Below are positions 1 through 7,113 of a stretch of DNA of 8,889 nucleotides, one piece after another; within the stretch, counting starts at the first letter, position 1; each line of letters opens with the position of its first letter. Source of the DNA: Halieaceae bacterium. GTDB lineage: Bacteria; Pseudomonadota; Gammaproteobacteria; Pseudomonadales; Halieaceae. A program made the position numbers and the translations under genes. The notes under the pieces are model-generated. The model searched no databases, was not told the origin of the DNA, and saw only the letters and a list, made by a program, of their open reading frames with translations. The stretch is from assembly GCA_002705465.1 (NCBI GenBank), contig PAGS01000027.1:1-8889 (forward strand). The letters are read 5' to 3'.

Positions 1-105
1 TTGAGAAAAATCGCTGAAAACGAGCTCGGGAGCCTTGGGGACACCTCGACACTCGCAGACCCCAATGTGGTCGAGGATCTGATATCAGGGCGATTATCAG
101 ACTAA
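1..105 (+). CDS. acs: Acetyl-CoA synthetase, C-terminal end (partial)
   Basis: This open frame enters from the left edge and stops at TAA (103-105), giving the last 34 residues of a protein. It begins LRKIAEN and contains [10 protein letters not shown] followed by VVEDL. This closely matches the C-terminus of AMP-forming acetyl-CoA synthetase as I remember it from Escherichia coli (LRKIA, then [10 protein letters not shown], then VVEKL). The enzyme activates acetate with ATP and CoA through acetyl-AMP in the cytoplasm. By alignment to that family the fragment starts about six residues after the conserved lysine (SGK motif) that is acetylated to switch the enzyme off, so that lysine and all catalytic motifs lie outside the window. 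It ends in a short polar tail (SGRLSD), shorter than in E. coli. The next gene is on the same strand 191 bases downstream and probably has its own promoter. Identification rests on a short but distinctive stretch. Confidence 0.9.
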   Translation: MRKIAENELGSLGDTSTLADPNVVEDLISGRLSD

Positions 106-116
106 CCTCCGACACC

Positions 117-151
117 ACAACCTGGATCTTCTCGGACTCACCTAGGTTGGT
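117..151 (+). other. Imperfect hairpin after acs
   Basis: Bases 117-125 (ACAACCTGG) can pair with 141-151 (CCTAGGTTGGT) as nine base pairs with two single-base bulges around a 15-base loop. It lies 12 bases after the acs stop codon. It has no T-run behind it, so it is not a convincing intrinsic terminator. It may be a weak 3' mRNA structure or chance. The rest of the spacer to 296 holds only the candidate promoter and ribosome binding site described separately; I see no small gene in it. Confidence 0.25.
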
Positions 152-224
152 CAGATTCCTCTCTGTGGGAGCGAAATACTTAAAAACGCTGACATACGCA
201 GGCTAAAATATGTGGTCTTAGCGC

Positions 225-251
225 TTCATTGGGAGTCACCTGACATATAAT
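225..251 (+). promoter_or_regulatory. Candidate promoter of the TonB-dependent receptor gene
   Basis: A perfect sigma-70 type -10 hexamer, TATAAT, lies at 246-251. This would place the transcript start near 258 and give a leader of about 39 bases. No good -35 element exists at the usual distance: TTCATT at 225-230 matches about three of six positions at 15-base spacing, and the better TTGGGA at 229-234 is only 11 bases away. A short inverted repeat, GTCA-CC-TGAC (235-244), sits directly upstream of the -10 in the spacer. A strong -10 with a poor -35 fits a promoter that needs an activator, but this is inference. I saw no Fur-box-like palindrome around it. Confidence 0.45.
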
Positions 252-279
252 ACTCAAATAACTCTCACCGCCTTTCACC

Positions 280-287
280 AAGGAAAG
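280..287 (+). promoter_or_regulatory. Shine-Dalgarno sequence of the TonB-dependent receptor gene
   Basis: AAGGAAAG lies about 9-12 bases upstream of the ATG at 297 and is the only purine-rich stretch nearby. It supports that ATG as the start, as does the secretion signal that begins a few codons later. Confidence 0.6.
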
Positions 288-296
288 ACAACTTCC

Positions 297-3017
297 ATGC
301 TCGACCACCGTCGTGATCAAACTCGGTCCGTATTCCAGTATTTTCTTATTATCCTGCTTGCTACGCGGCTCTCCGTGCCTCTTGCGCATGCTCAGGAAAC
401 GGATGTGTACAGCAAGATTGAGGAGGTCACTGTTACTGGTACTTATCTCCGATCAGCGGCCGTGGACAACGCCTCCCCAGTGGAGGTCATATCATCGGAT
501 TACATCAGCAACTCTGGCGCCACTGATGTCGGTGAGCTGACTGCAAAATGGAGCTTCGTATCTGGCTCGGAAAACAACCCTGATGCCTTCACTGCCGGCG
601 AAACGCAGGGTACGAGTAACATCAATCTGCGGGGCCTTGGTCTGAGTTCGACACTGGTGTTGATCAATGGCAAGCGGCAGACTTTTAGTGGCGGCATCGC
701 GAATGATGGCAGCGTCTTTGTAGACACCAGTACGATACCGCTTATAGCTATCGATAGAGTGGAGGTGTTGAAAGAGGGCGCCACAGCTACTTACGGGTCC
801 GACGCGGTTGCGGGCGTCGTCAATTTCGTTCTGCGAGATGAGTTCGAGGGCTTAGAGCTCAGCACTGGTTACGAAGAAATTGCTAACAGTAGCGCCGGCA
901 AAAGTTCCATTAACTTTCTCACAGGCTTCAGCAAGGACCGGACTACAGGTATTTTGGCTGGGAGCTACTATGAGCAGGACCCTCTCAGCTCGGGGGCACG
1001 GCCCTATACAAGCGAAAATGCTGTTAGTACCCTAGGCCGGAGCTTTCTGGTACTGAGCCCTAGCGCCACTGGCACAGGTGCCTTCGCAGGAAGCTACAAC
1101 TACCTTGAGACCGTCCCAGATGCAAACTGCCAGCGAAACGGGGGCATTCTAGGTAGCCCTTTTGTTCCACAAAACGCGTATGGGCAGGGCACCGGCGGTG
1201 GCACGAAGTGCGGTTTCCTCTATGGACCACGCTTCAACCTCGTCAACGAAGAAACGAAAGCCCAAATGTTTGGAACGCTATCTCACACCCTTTCCAACTC
1301 TGTGAGTTTAGCACTAGAGTTGGGTTGGACGAGACATGAAGTAAAAGACAACCCACAGTCGCCCTCCTACCCCAACCTGTCTTTCCCGACAATATTGCCG
1401 GGGCAGGCTGGGAGCCCTTTTGACGTTCCGGTCCGATGGTATGGCAGGCCCATTGGGGCAGAGGCGCCATCACCGTTTGCCCCCCGTAAGAGTGACACAT
1501 TGAGAACCGCCTTCTCTATTGATGGACAAATCAGTGACATTTGGTCCTGGAAAGCTGCCCTAACGTACTCGCGAAATAGCCGAGATGCCTACCAACCAGA
1601 TACCATTAAATCTCGCCTAAACTTGGCACTTGCTGGGTCTGGGGGCGCTACCGGGCAAGAGACTTTTAATCCGTTCGATCCCGCGGAAAACAGTTCGACC
1701 CTCGTTGATTGGATGAGCTACCAGACACGTACCAGTAAAAAAACTAAGCTTACCGTTATCGATTTTGTAGCGACCGGGCAGTTGGGCAACACTAAGGCTG
1801 GACCAATTGGTTTTGCGATCGGTGGCCAATGGCGAAAAGAAGGGTTCTCAGTTGATCGCGACGAGCTCTACACGCAACAAATCAACCCTGCAACTGGGGC
1901 CACCGTTCCAGTCGACTTAATCTTTTTAGGTGGCGGACTACCCGTAGACAAATCAAAGGATAGCTATGCGCTTTTTGCTGAGGCTAAGATTCCTTTAAGT
2001 GGCTTCCTCGAGGCTAATCTCGCTGCAAGATTCGAAGAACTTGAAAGCGACAGCAGTGTTGATTCTAAGGCGGGAATCAAGTGGAGCCTCTCCGACGCTC
2101 TGACATTGCGTGCCTCAGGGTCTACAACATTTAGAGAGCCCTCCTTAATTCAAACCTTTAACCAAGAAACCTCCCTGCAAGGGCTAGTGGATCCACTAAC
2201 AGGCTCGAGCAGTGCCCTCTTTGTTCAGGTTAACTCTACTGGCAATACCGACCTCAAACCTGAGACCTCAATTAATTTCAATGCAGGCTTGATTTTTTCA
2301 CCATCGGACAACTTCTCGCTGCGAGCTGACTACTGGAGGGTTGATTACGAGGACGTTATTACTGTGCAAAATGCGCAAGGAAAGCTGAATAACGACCCTT
2401 TAGGACCTGACATCCTTCGAGATTCTGCGGGCACCCTCTCAGGGGTTAATGTGGAATACCTGAACGCGCAGGAAGTTAACGCAGACGGCATAGATATCGC
2501 TGCTGATTGGTCCGCACCCATTCGCACGGGTTGGCTCAGCTTTAATCTCTCCGCAACTCATTTCCTTAGCTATGAAATCCCCTGCACTGGAGCGAACAAC
2601 CGAGGCTGCACCGACGCGAGTGGCACACACGATCTCGCGGGCTATTTCAATTTTGATAACTTTGCTAGATCCATGCCGGAGACCAAAATCAACGCTACAC
2701 TCGAGTGGACTCAAGGTAAGCACCGGGTGGCTTTGTTGATGTTTTATGTCTCCGACTATGAAACGACCCGCACAATTCCTGATTCAGCAAAACTTGCCGG
2801 GTACTCAAGTAACATAGACTCTTGGGCTACTTTGGATCTTCAATATGCCTTCCGGCATAGCTTTCAGAGAGTTGATACCACTCTAACTCTTGGTGCGAAG
2901 AATTTGACGGACGAGAAGGCGCCAAGAGTCTACGACGCGGCAAATTTTAGTTACGATGCGAAACAGCATGACCCTTGCGGACAACTCTGGTACGTCCAAC
3001 TGAAGGCCGCATTCTGA
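297..3017 (+). CDS. TonB-dependent outer-membrane receptor
   Basis: This complete 906-residue protein is an outer-membrane active transporter that takes up a large or scarce substrate using energy passed from TonB-ExbB-ExbD. Residues 1-32 look like a Sec signal peptide: arginines in 1-10, a hydrophobic core at about 11-23, and a probable cut after AHA at 32. A TonB-box-like EEVTVTGT follows at 42-49. The plug domain covers about residues 55-180, with the family patterns NLRGLG (110-115), VLINGKR (121-127), RVEVLKEG (154-161) and YGSDAVAGVVN (166-176). The remainder is a beta-barrel, with the usual LKPETS (653-658) and DYWRVDYEDVI (678-688) segments, GAKNLTDE (866-873), and a final aromatic residue (F906) typical of outer-membrane proteins. 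Cysteine pairs C278/C305 and C763/C771 probably lie in outer loops; a fifth, C894, is near the C-terminus. The substrate cannot be read from sequence. No transport, TonB or regulatory gene adjoins it, and its G+C looks lower than that of the operon on its right. Confidence 0.95.
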   Translation: MLDHRRDQTRSVFQYFLIILLATRLSVPLAHAQETDVYSKIEEVTVTGTYLRSAAVDNASPVEVISSDYISNSGATDVGELTAKWSFVSGSENNPDAFTAGETQGTSNINLRGLGLSSTLVLINGKRQTFSGGIANDGSVFVDTSTIPLIAIDRVEVLKEGATATYGSDAVAGVVNFVLRDEFEGLELSTGYEEIANSSAGKSSINFLTGFSKDRTTGILAGSYYEQDPLSSGARPYTSENAVSTLGRSFLVLSPSATGTGAFAGSYNYLETVPDANCQRNGGILGSPFVPQNAYGQGTGGGTKCGFLYGPRFNLVNEETKAQMFGTLSHTLSNSVSLALELGWTRHEVKDNPQSPSYPNLSFPTILPGQAGSPFDVPVRWYGRPIGAEAPSPFAPRKSDTLRTAFSIDGQISDIWSWKAALTYSRNSRDAYQPDTIKSRLNLALAGSGGATGQETFNPFDPAENSSTLVDWMSYQTRTSKKTKLTVIDFVATGQLGNTKAGPIGFAIGGQWRKEGFSVDRDELYTQQINPATGATVPVDLIFLGGGLPVDKSKDSYALFAEAKIPLSGFLEANLAARFEELESDSSVDSKAGIKWSLSDALTLRASGSTTFREPSLIQTFNQETSLQGLVDPLTGSSSALFVQVNSTGNTDLKPETSINFNAGLIFSPSDNFSLRADYWRVDYEDVITVQNAQGKLNNDPLGPDILRDSAGTLSGVNVEYLNAQEVNADGIDIAADWSAPIRTGWLSFNLSATHFLSYEIPCTGANNRGCTDASGTHDLAGYFNFDNFARSMPETKINATLEWTQGKHRVALLMFYVSDYETTRTIPDSAKLAGYSSNIDSWATLDLQYAFRHSFQRVDTTLTLGAKNLTDEKAPRVYDAANFSYDAKQHDPCGQLWYVQLKAAF

Positions 3018-3040
3018 GGTTGCGACTCCGTCAGCTCCCG

Positions 3041-3118
3041 ATCGATGCTTGAACCTTGGGATGATTCGTTGAGCTAATCGACACCCTCGCAATCAAAAGC
3101 TGTTAGCTGAGCATCGAT
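3041..3118. repeat. Long-range inverted repeat between the convergent genes
   Basis: ATCGATGCT (3041-3049) is exactly complementary to AGCATCGAT (3110-3118), nine base pairs across a 60-base interval. Inside it AGCTAA (3072-3077) is complementary to TTAGCT (3103-3108), so a nested, bulged stem is possible. It lies in the 3' untranslated region of the receptor mRNA, before the terminator hairpin. It could be an RNA stability structure, a DNA site, or coincidence; there is no T-run. Confidence 0.3.
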
Positions 3119-3131
3119 AAATTTTAGGCAC

Positions 3132-3170
3132 AAAAAAACCGCGGCGGTTGCCGCGGCTTTATGTTTTTTT
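3132..3170. terminator. Bidirectional intrinsic terminator shared by the receptor gene and pnp
   Basis: A perfect seven-base-pair stem, CCGCGGC (3139-3145) with GCCGCGG (3150-3156), closes a four-base loop (GGTT). Seven A (3132-3138) precede it, and TTTATG plus seven T (3164-3170) follow it. Read on the minus strand, the hairpin is followed at once by seven U, a very good terminator for the pnp operon, 50 bases after the pnp stop. Read on the plus strand, the T-rich tail is interrupted after the hairpin, so termination of the receptor mRNA may be somewhat weaker. Confidence 0.9.
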
Positions 3171-3206
3171 GCAACGCACATCACCGCGTAGCGCCCACGA
3201 CCAGTC

Positions 3207-5357
3207 TCACTCCTCAGCCAGAGGTTCTGCCTCCGGCTCGGCTGTATCCACCGAATCAGCCGGGGCTTCAGCGGACTCCGCCGCAACCTCACGCATAGAC
3301 AGCTTGATGCGGCCCCGCTGATCTACGTCCAGCACCTTGACCTGAACTTCCTGACCTTCAGACAAATAGTCAGTGACGTTCTCAACGCGCTCGTCCGCAA
3401 TCTGCGAGATGTGCACGAGGCCGTCCTTTCCGGGCAGGATCGTGACGAAGGCCCCGAAATCCACGATGCGGGCGACGGTACCGGTATAGATTTCGCCAAT
3501 TTCCGCCTCAGCGGTGATTGCCTGAATCATCTCGATAGCGGCGTCCCGCGCGGCTGCGTTCTGACCAAACACTTTTACCGTACCGTCGTCATCAATATCG
3601 ACGGTCGCCCCCGACTCCTCGGTAATCTGGCGAATCGTTGCACCACCCTTACCGATGATGTCCCGGATCTTGTCTTGGTCGACCTTGAGCGTGGTCATGC
3701 TTGGCGCATTCTCAGAAGTGATCTCGCGCGGCGCATCAAGAACCGTATTCATCTGACCGAGAATGTGAAGGCGTGCTTCGAGTGCTTGCTCGAGAGCCCG
3801 CTCCATAATTTCTTCGTTAATGCCTTCGATCTTGATGTCCATTTGCAACGCAGTCACGCCCTTGGCGGTACCCGCGACTTTGAAATCCATATCACCAAGA
3901 TGGTCTTCGTCGCCGAGAATATCGGTCAGAACCGCAAATTGATTTCCTTCCTTCACCAGCCCCATCGCGATGCCGGCAACGGGGGATGACAGTGGCACCC
4001 CCGCCGCCATCATAGAGAGTGAACCCACACAAACCGATGCCATAGAGCTGGAACCGTTGGATTCGGTAATCTCAGAGACCACTCGTACCGTGTAGGGGAA
4101 TTCTTCCTCGCTCGGCAAAACTGCAGCGAGTCCGCGGCGCGCCAAGCGCCCGTGACCCACTTCTCGTCGCCCTGTGAATCCCATGCGCCCTGCCTCGCCG
4201 ACTGAGTAAGGCGGGAAGTTGTAGTGCAGCATAAAGGGATCGCGTCGCTCACCTTCCAACGCATCGATAATTTGCGCATCGCGCGTGGAGCCAAGGGTCA
4301 CCGCACCAATCGCTTGCGTCTCACCCCGGGTGAAGAGTGCCGATCCGTGCGCCTTGGGCAGGATATCGACCTCGCAGGCAATCGCGCGCACCGTGCGATT
4401 ATCGCGCCCATCAATGCGCGGCTCGCCCGCCAGAATGCGACCGCGGACAATGCGCTTCTCAAGGCTCTTAAAAATGTCCTTGATGTCGTCTTCCGCAGGG
4501 CCTTCCTCGGTTGCCAACAGCGCCACGACCTCGTCTTTAACCTGACCAACACGCTCATAGCGTTCTGCTTTTTCCGTGATGCGATACGCATCACCCAGCG
4601 GGCCAGAAGCCGCCGCCTCAACCGCGGCGACCAGTTCCGCATCGGCCGCCGGCGCCTGCCAATCCCAGCGAGGTTTACCTGCTTCGCCAACCAGTTCGGT
4701 AATGGCGTTGATCACGGTTTGCATTTCCTGGTGCGCATACAACACCGCACCCAGCATCTGGTCTTCCGTCAACTCCTTGGCTTCTGATTCGACCATGAGC
4801 ACCGCATCTTTGGTACCGGCGACAACCATGTCCAACTGGCTATCCGCGAGCGCCGTGTAACTCGGATTCAACAGATAACCGCTGGACTCAGTGAACCCAA
4901 CCCGCGCCCCACCAATAGGGCCGTTGAAAGGACATCCGGACAGCGCCAGCGCGGCTGAAGTACCAATCATTGCGGGAATATCAGGGTCTGTATCTTTGTC
5001 CGCCGACATCACTGTACAGACCACCTGCACTTCATTCATGAAGCCATCTTCAAACAGCGGTCGAATAGGGCGGTCGATGAGTCGAGAGGTGAGCGTTTCC
5101 TTCTCACTGGGACGACCCTCCCGCTTGAAAAAGCCGCCAGGGATCTTACCGACAGAGTAGGTTTTCTCGATGTAATGCACCGACAGCGGGAAAAACGCCT
5201 GACCCGCCTTCGCTTTCTGCTCTGCAACTACAGTACACAGCACGCTGGTACTGCCCATCGTGACCATCACCGAGCCTGTCGCCTGACGGGCGATACGGCC
5301 GGTTTCCAGCGTGACCTCGTGGTCACCGTACTGGAAAGTTTTTTTCACTACATTCAC
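3207..5357 (-). CDS. pnp: Polynucleotide phosphorylase (PNPase)
   Basis: This 716-residue protein is a cytoplasmic 3'-to-5' exoribonuclease that degrades RNA with phosphate, releasing nucleoside diphosphates, and can run in reverse. It forms a trimer and joins the RNA degradosome in many Gammaproteobacteria. Domains in order are the first RNase PH domain (about 1-145, with [20 protein letters not shown] at 76-95), a helical linker (about 150-300), and the second RNase PH domain (about 310-545). A KH domain (about 555-610, GKGG at 569-572) and an S1 domain (about 619-689) follow. DEDHLGDMD at 483-491 contains D485 and D491, which align with catalytic D486 and D492 of E. coli. An Ala/Glu-rich acidic tail follows from about 690. 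The start is GTG at 5357, chosen because GGAG (5365-5368) lies seven bases upstream and [11 protein letters not shown] matches the family N-terminus. It is the last gene of the operon and ends at a strong terminator. Confidence 0.98.
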   Translation of the reverse strand: MNVVKKTFQYGDHEVTLETGRIARQATGSVMVTMGSTSVLCTVVAEQKAKAGQAFFPLSVHYIEKTYSVGKIPGGFFKREGRPSEKETLTSRLIDRPIRPLFEDGFMNEVQVVCTVMSADKDTDPDIPAMIGTSAALALSGCPFNGPIGGARVGFTESSGYLLNPSYTALADSQLDMVVAGTKDAVLMVESEAKELTEDQMLGAVLYAHQEMQTVINAITELVGEAGKPRWDWQAPAADAELVAAVEAAASGPLGDAYRITEKAERYERVGQVKDEVVALLATEEGPAEDDIKDIFKSLEKRIVRGRILAGEPRIDGRDNRTVRAIACEVDILPKAHGSALFTRGETQAIGAVTLGSTRDAQIIDALEGERRDPFMLHYNFPPYSVGEAGRMGFTGRREVGHGRLARRGLAAVLPSEEEFPYTVRVVSEITESNGSSSMASVCVGSLSMMAAGVPLSSPVAGIAMGLVKEGNQFAVLTDILGDEDHLGDMDFKVAGTAKGVTALQMDIKIEGINEEIMERALEQALEARLHILGQMNTVLDAPREITSENAPSMTTLKVDQDKIRDIIGKGGATIRQITEESGATVDIDDDGTVKVFGQNAAARDAAIEMIQAITAEAEIGEIYTGTVARIVDFGAFVTILPGKDGLVHISQIADERVENVTDYLSEGQEVQVKVLDVDQRGRIKLSMREVAAESAEAPADSVDTAEPEAEPLAEE

Positions 5358-5364
5358 TTGTTTT

Positions 5365-5368
5365 CTCC
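5365..5368 (-). promoter_or_regulatory. Shine-Dalgarno sequence of pnp, supports a GTG start
   Basis: On the minus strand GGAG is followed by seven bases and then GTG (5357-5355). An ATG four bases further in (5353-5351) is out of frame, and no in-frame ATG is near, so GTG is the supported start. A second GTG, codon 4, is a less well placed alternative. Confidence 0.75.
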
Positions 5369-5379
5369 AAATATGACGA

Positions 5380-5398
5380 GGCCGGCATGAGGCCGGCC
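5380..5398 (-). other. GC-rich hairpin in the rpsO-pnp spacer
   Basis: GGCCGGC (5380-5386) pairs perfectly with GCCGGCC (5392-5398) around a five-base loop, giving a very stable seven-base-pair stem on the transcript between rpsO and pnp. It begins 11 bases after the rpsO stop and ends 11 bases before the pnp Shine-Dalgarno. No U-run follows in the transcript direction, so it is probably not a strong terminator. It could protect the rpsO 3' end, mark a cleavage region, or affect pnp translation. The motif GAGGCCGGC also appears twice in direct orientation (5378-5386, 5389-5397), partly a by-product of the palindromic sequence. Confidence 0.55.
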
Positions 5399-5409
5399 CT
5401 GACTGATCC

Positions 5410-5679
5410 TCAGCGGCGCAGACCCAACCGCTTAATCAATTCCGCGTAGCGGGCGGTGTCTTTTTGCTTGAGGTAGTCGAGTAATTTTCGACGCTGGTTC
5501 ACCATGCGAATCAAACCACGTCTTGAGTGGTGATCCTGGGCATGATCCTTAAAGTGAGACTGCAGCTGCTCAATATTCGCTGTGAGCAAGGCGACCTGTA
5601 CTTCCGGCGATCCGGTGTCACCCTCTGACTGCTGATAATCCTTAACAATTTGCGCCTTGACGGCTGCGTCCAACGCCAT
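5410..5679 (-). CDS. rpsO: 30S ribosomal protein S15
   Basis: This 89-residue protein has the same length as E. coli S15 and closely resembles it throughout, for example [37 protein letters not shown] and the C-terminal IKRLGLRR. S15 binds a three-way junction in the central domain of 16S rRNA early in 30S assembly and contributes to a bridge to the 50S subunit. The start is ATG at 5679 because [12 protein letters not shown] matches the family N-terminus and GGAG (5687-5690) lies seven bases upstream. An in-frame ATG at 5760 would add 27 residues unlike any S15 and lacks family support. It lies between truB (83 bases upstream) and pnp (52 bases downstream). In E. coli S15 represses its own translation by binding the mRNA leader; the leader here has matching potential (see that entry). 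Confidence 0.98.
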   Translation of the reverse strand: MALDAAVKAQIVKDYQQSEGDTGSPEVQVALLTANIEQLQSHFKDHAQDHHSRRGLIRMVNQRRKLLDYLKQKDTARYAELIKRLGLRR

Positions 5680-5762
5680 GATTTTTCTCCAACCTGCTTG
5701 TTGATTCGAGCCTATCCGTGCAGGTTTACAGACAGGTTCGTGAAACGGCTCCCGCCGCATAG
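5680..5762 (-). promoter_or_regulatory. rpsO leader with alternative stem-loops at the Shine-Dalgarno
   Basis: The transcript segment GCAGGTT (5697-5691) directly precedes the rpsO GGAG. It is exactly complementary to AACCTGC (5726-5720), giving a seven-base-pair stem with a 22-base loop. A second copy of AACCTG (5738-5733) further upstream could compete for the same partner. Two mutually exclusive stems ending at the ribosome binding site suit translational control by S15, which in E. coli acts through a pseudoknot overlapping this site. That this leader binds S15 is inference. I could not find a clear sigma-70 promoter in the spacer; E. coli has one in the equivalent place. Confidence 0.45.
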
Positions 5763-6686
5763 TTAGTGTGCGAGCAGTCTTTTGGGGGCTAATTTCCCGT
5801 CATCTCGCACTTCGCCGACGCCAAGGAATGATCCCTCCTGATCAGCGATGCGCACCATACCACTCTGGGGACCATTTGGCACTACCACTGGTTGGCCCTG
5901 TCGAATGTAAAAAGTAGCGGCCTCGGATATCACCAAACGGGGCAAATCTGGCAAACAGGCCTCTACTGGCAAAAGAAAACGGTCCAGATCCCGCTCGGAT
6001 CCCTGTTCCCTGACGACGGTCAGTTGTTCAGACGTCACACACTGCTCAAGATCGAAAGGCCCTGACTGAAAACGTCTCAGAGCACTCACATGGGCGGGTA
6101 CCCCCAACGCTGCACCGAGATCCTCGGCTAGTGTGCGGATATAGGTGCCCTTGCTACACACCACCTCTACCTTCACTTCTGGGCGTTCGCCTGGCTCAAA
6201 GGCGTGCACTTTAAACTGGTGAATCGAAACTGTCCTCGATGCCCGCTCCAACTGCTGGCCCGCGCGAGCGCGCTTGTACAATGGCTGCCCGTCTACTTTC
6301 AGAGCTGAGTACATCGGTGGAATCTGCTGAATGACCCCTGTTAAAGCCGGCAGCGTATGAGTCACCGCCTCTAAGGTGACGTGCGCAGCGGAGGACACAG
6401 AAATCGTCTCGCCATCTGCGTCGGCGGTGCTGGTGCCCACACCGAGTATGAACGTGCTGAAGTAGCCCTTGTCGGCATCGAGTAAAAACTGGGAGAACTT
6501 GGTTGCCTCACCAAAACACAAGGGCAGGACGCCCGTCGCTAACGGATCCAGACTCCCGGTGTGGCCCGCCTTGGCGGCGCTGTACAGACGCTTGGTATGT
6601 TGCAGAGCGGCATTCGACGACAATCCCGAGGGCTTGTCGAGCACCAACACACCATCAATCGGTCGACCCTTACGCCGGCGTGCCAT
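5763..6686 (-). CDS. truB: tRNA pseudouridine-55 synthase
   Basis: This 307-residue enzyme isomerises U55 in the T-loop of nearly all elongator tRNAs to pseudouridine and also helps tRNAs fold. The N-terminal catalytic domain shows DKPSGLSSN at 17-25 and the signature [15 protein letters not shown] at 41-55, in which D47 is the catalytic aspartate (equivalent to D48 in E. coli). The [11 protein letters not shown] segment and [15 protein letters not shown] are also as expected for TruB. The C-terminal part from about 245 ([17 protein letters not shown] onward) is the PUA-like RNA-binding domain. Length agrees with the family. The start ATG lies only two bases after the rbfA stop, with just a weak GAG ahead of it, so translation is probably coupled to rbfA. 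Its stop is 83 bases before the rpsO start. Confidence 0.98.
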   Translation of the reverse strand: MARRRKGRPIDGVLVLDKPSGLSSNAALQHTKRLYSAAKAGHTGSLDPLATGVLPLCFGEATKFSQFLLDADKGYFSTFILGVGTSTADADGETISVSSAAHVTLEAVTHTLPALTGVIQQIPPMYSALKVDGQPLYKRARAGQQLERASRTVSIHQFKVHAFEPGERPEVKVEVVCSKGTYIRTLAEDLGAALGVPAHVSALRRFQSGPFDLEQCVTSEQLTVVREQGSERDLDRFLLPVEACLPDLPRLVISEAATFYIRQGQPVVVPNGPQSGMVRIADQEGSFLGVGEVRDDGKLAPKRLLAH

Positions 6687-6688
6687 GA

Positions 6689-7102
6689 TTACTCAGAGGA
6701 TTTAAGGGGGTCAGACTCTGCGTCGCTCTCTGCGTGGAATTTCGCGTCCGCACGCCGCACTTCACGAAGCAGGCTCTCCATATCTCGCCCGCGACCCACG
6801 CTCTCATCGAAGCGAAAACTGATGCGCGGCACCGTCCTCATGGACGAACTCTTGGCGAGCTCAGATCGCAAAAAGCCCGAAACCTTGGACAGAACGACGC
6901 TGATTTCACTCTGCTCGGCCTCCGACACGTCACTCATCAGAGTAAAGAAAACCCGCGCATGGGAAAGGTCTCGACTGACCTCCACGCCCGTCAGATTGAC
7001 CTGCTGAACCCGGGGATCCCGCACAGTGGTTTGTAGCAGACGCGCCAACTCTTCATGCAAAAAATGACTGACCCGCTGGGTCCGTTCAAACTCTCTGCCC
7101 AT
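6689..7102 (-). CDS. rbfA: Ribosome-binding factor A (30S maturation)
   Basis: This 137-residue protein is of family length (133 in E. coli). RbfA is a small single-domain KH-type RNA-binding protein that binds the immature 30S subunit, assists processing of the 16S rRNA 5' end, and is important for growth in the cold. Family features visible are the basic N-terminal helix segment (RTQRVSHFLHEELARLL), TVRDPRV, the SRDLSHARVFFTLM strand segment, VSGFLRSELA, and the MRTVPRISFRFDES segment near the C-terminus, followed by a charged, serine-rich tail (about 120-137). The start ATG is 11 bases after the infB stop and has no convincing Shine-Dalgarno sequence, which suggests coupling to infB translation. 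It is the second gene of this operon in the window and adjoins truB with a two-base gap. Confidence 0.97.
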   Translation of the reverse strand: MGREFERTQRVSHFLHEELARLLQTTVRDPRVQQVNLTGVEVSRDLSHARVFFTLMSDVSEAEQSEISVVLSKVSGFLRSELAKSSSMRTVPRISFRFDESVGRGRDMESLLREVRRADAKFHAESDAESDPLKSSE

Positions 7103-7113
7103 GGCCGCGAGAT

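Noticed and set aside
106..296. Fur box or riboswitch upstream of the receptor gene
   Set aside because: No GATAAT-type repeat and no recognisable cobalamin-type conserved core was seen; the expected leader is only about 39 bases.
3207..3290. Acidic Ala/Glu-rich tail of PNPase as a novel domain
   Set aside because: Short, low-complexity Ala/Glu tails after the S1 domain are ordinary in gammaproteobacterial PNPases.
3411..3989. 192-codon open frame on the + strand
   Set aside because: It lies wholly antisense to the conserved S1, KH and second RNase PH domains of pnp, has no recognisable motif, and is explained by the codon bias of pnp.
4224..4787. 187-codon open frame on the + strand
   Set aside because: It is antisense to the middle of pnp and arginine-rich and low in motif content, as expected of a shadow of GC-rich coding sequence.
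5680..5760. N-terminal extension of S15 from an ATG at 5760
   Set aside because: The extra 27 residues do not resemble S15, and the good Shine-Dalgarno plus family alignment place the start at 5679.
6561..7007. 148-codon open frame on the + strand across truB and rbfA
   Set aside because: It is antisense to two well-identified genes and shows no domain of its own.
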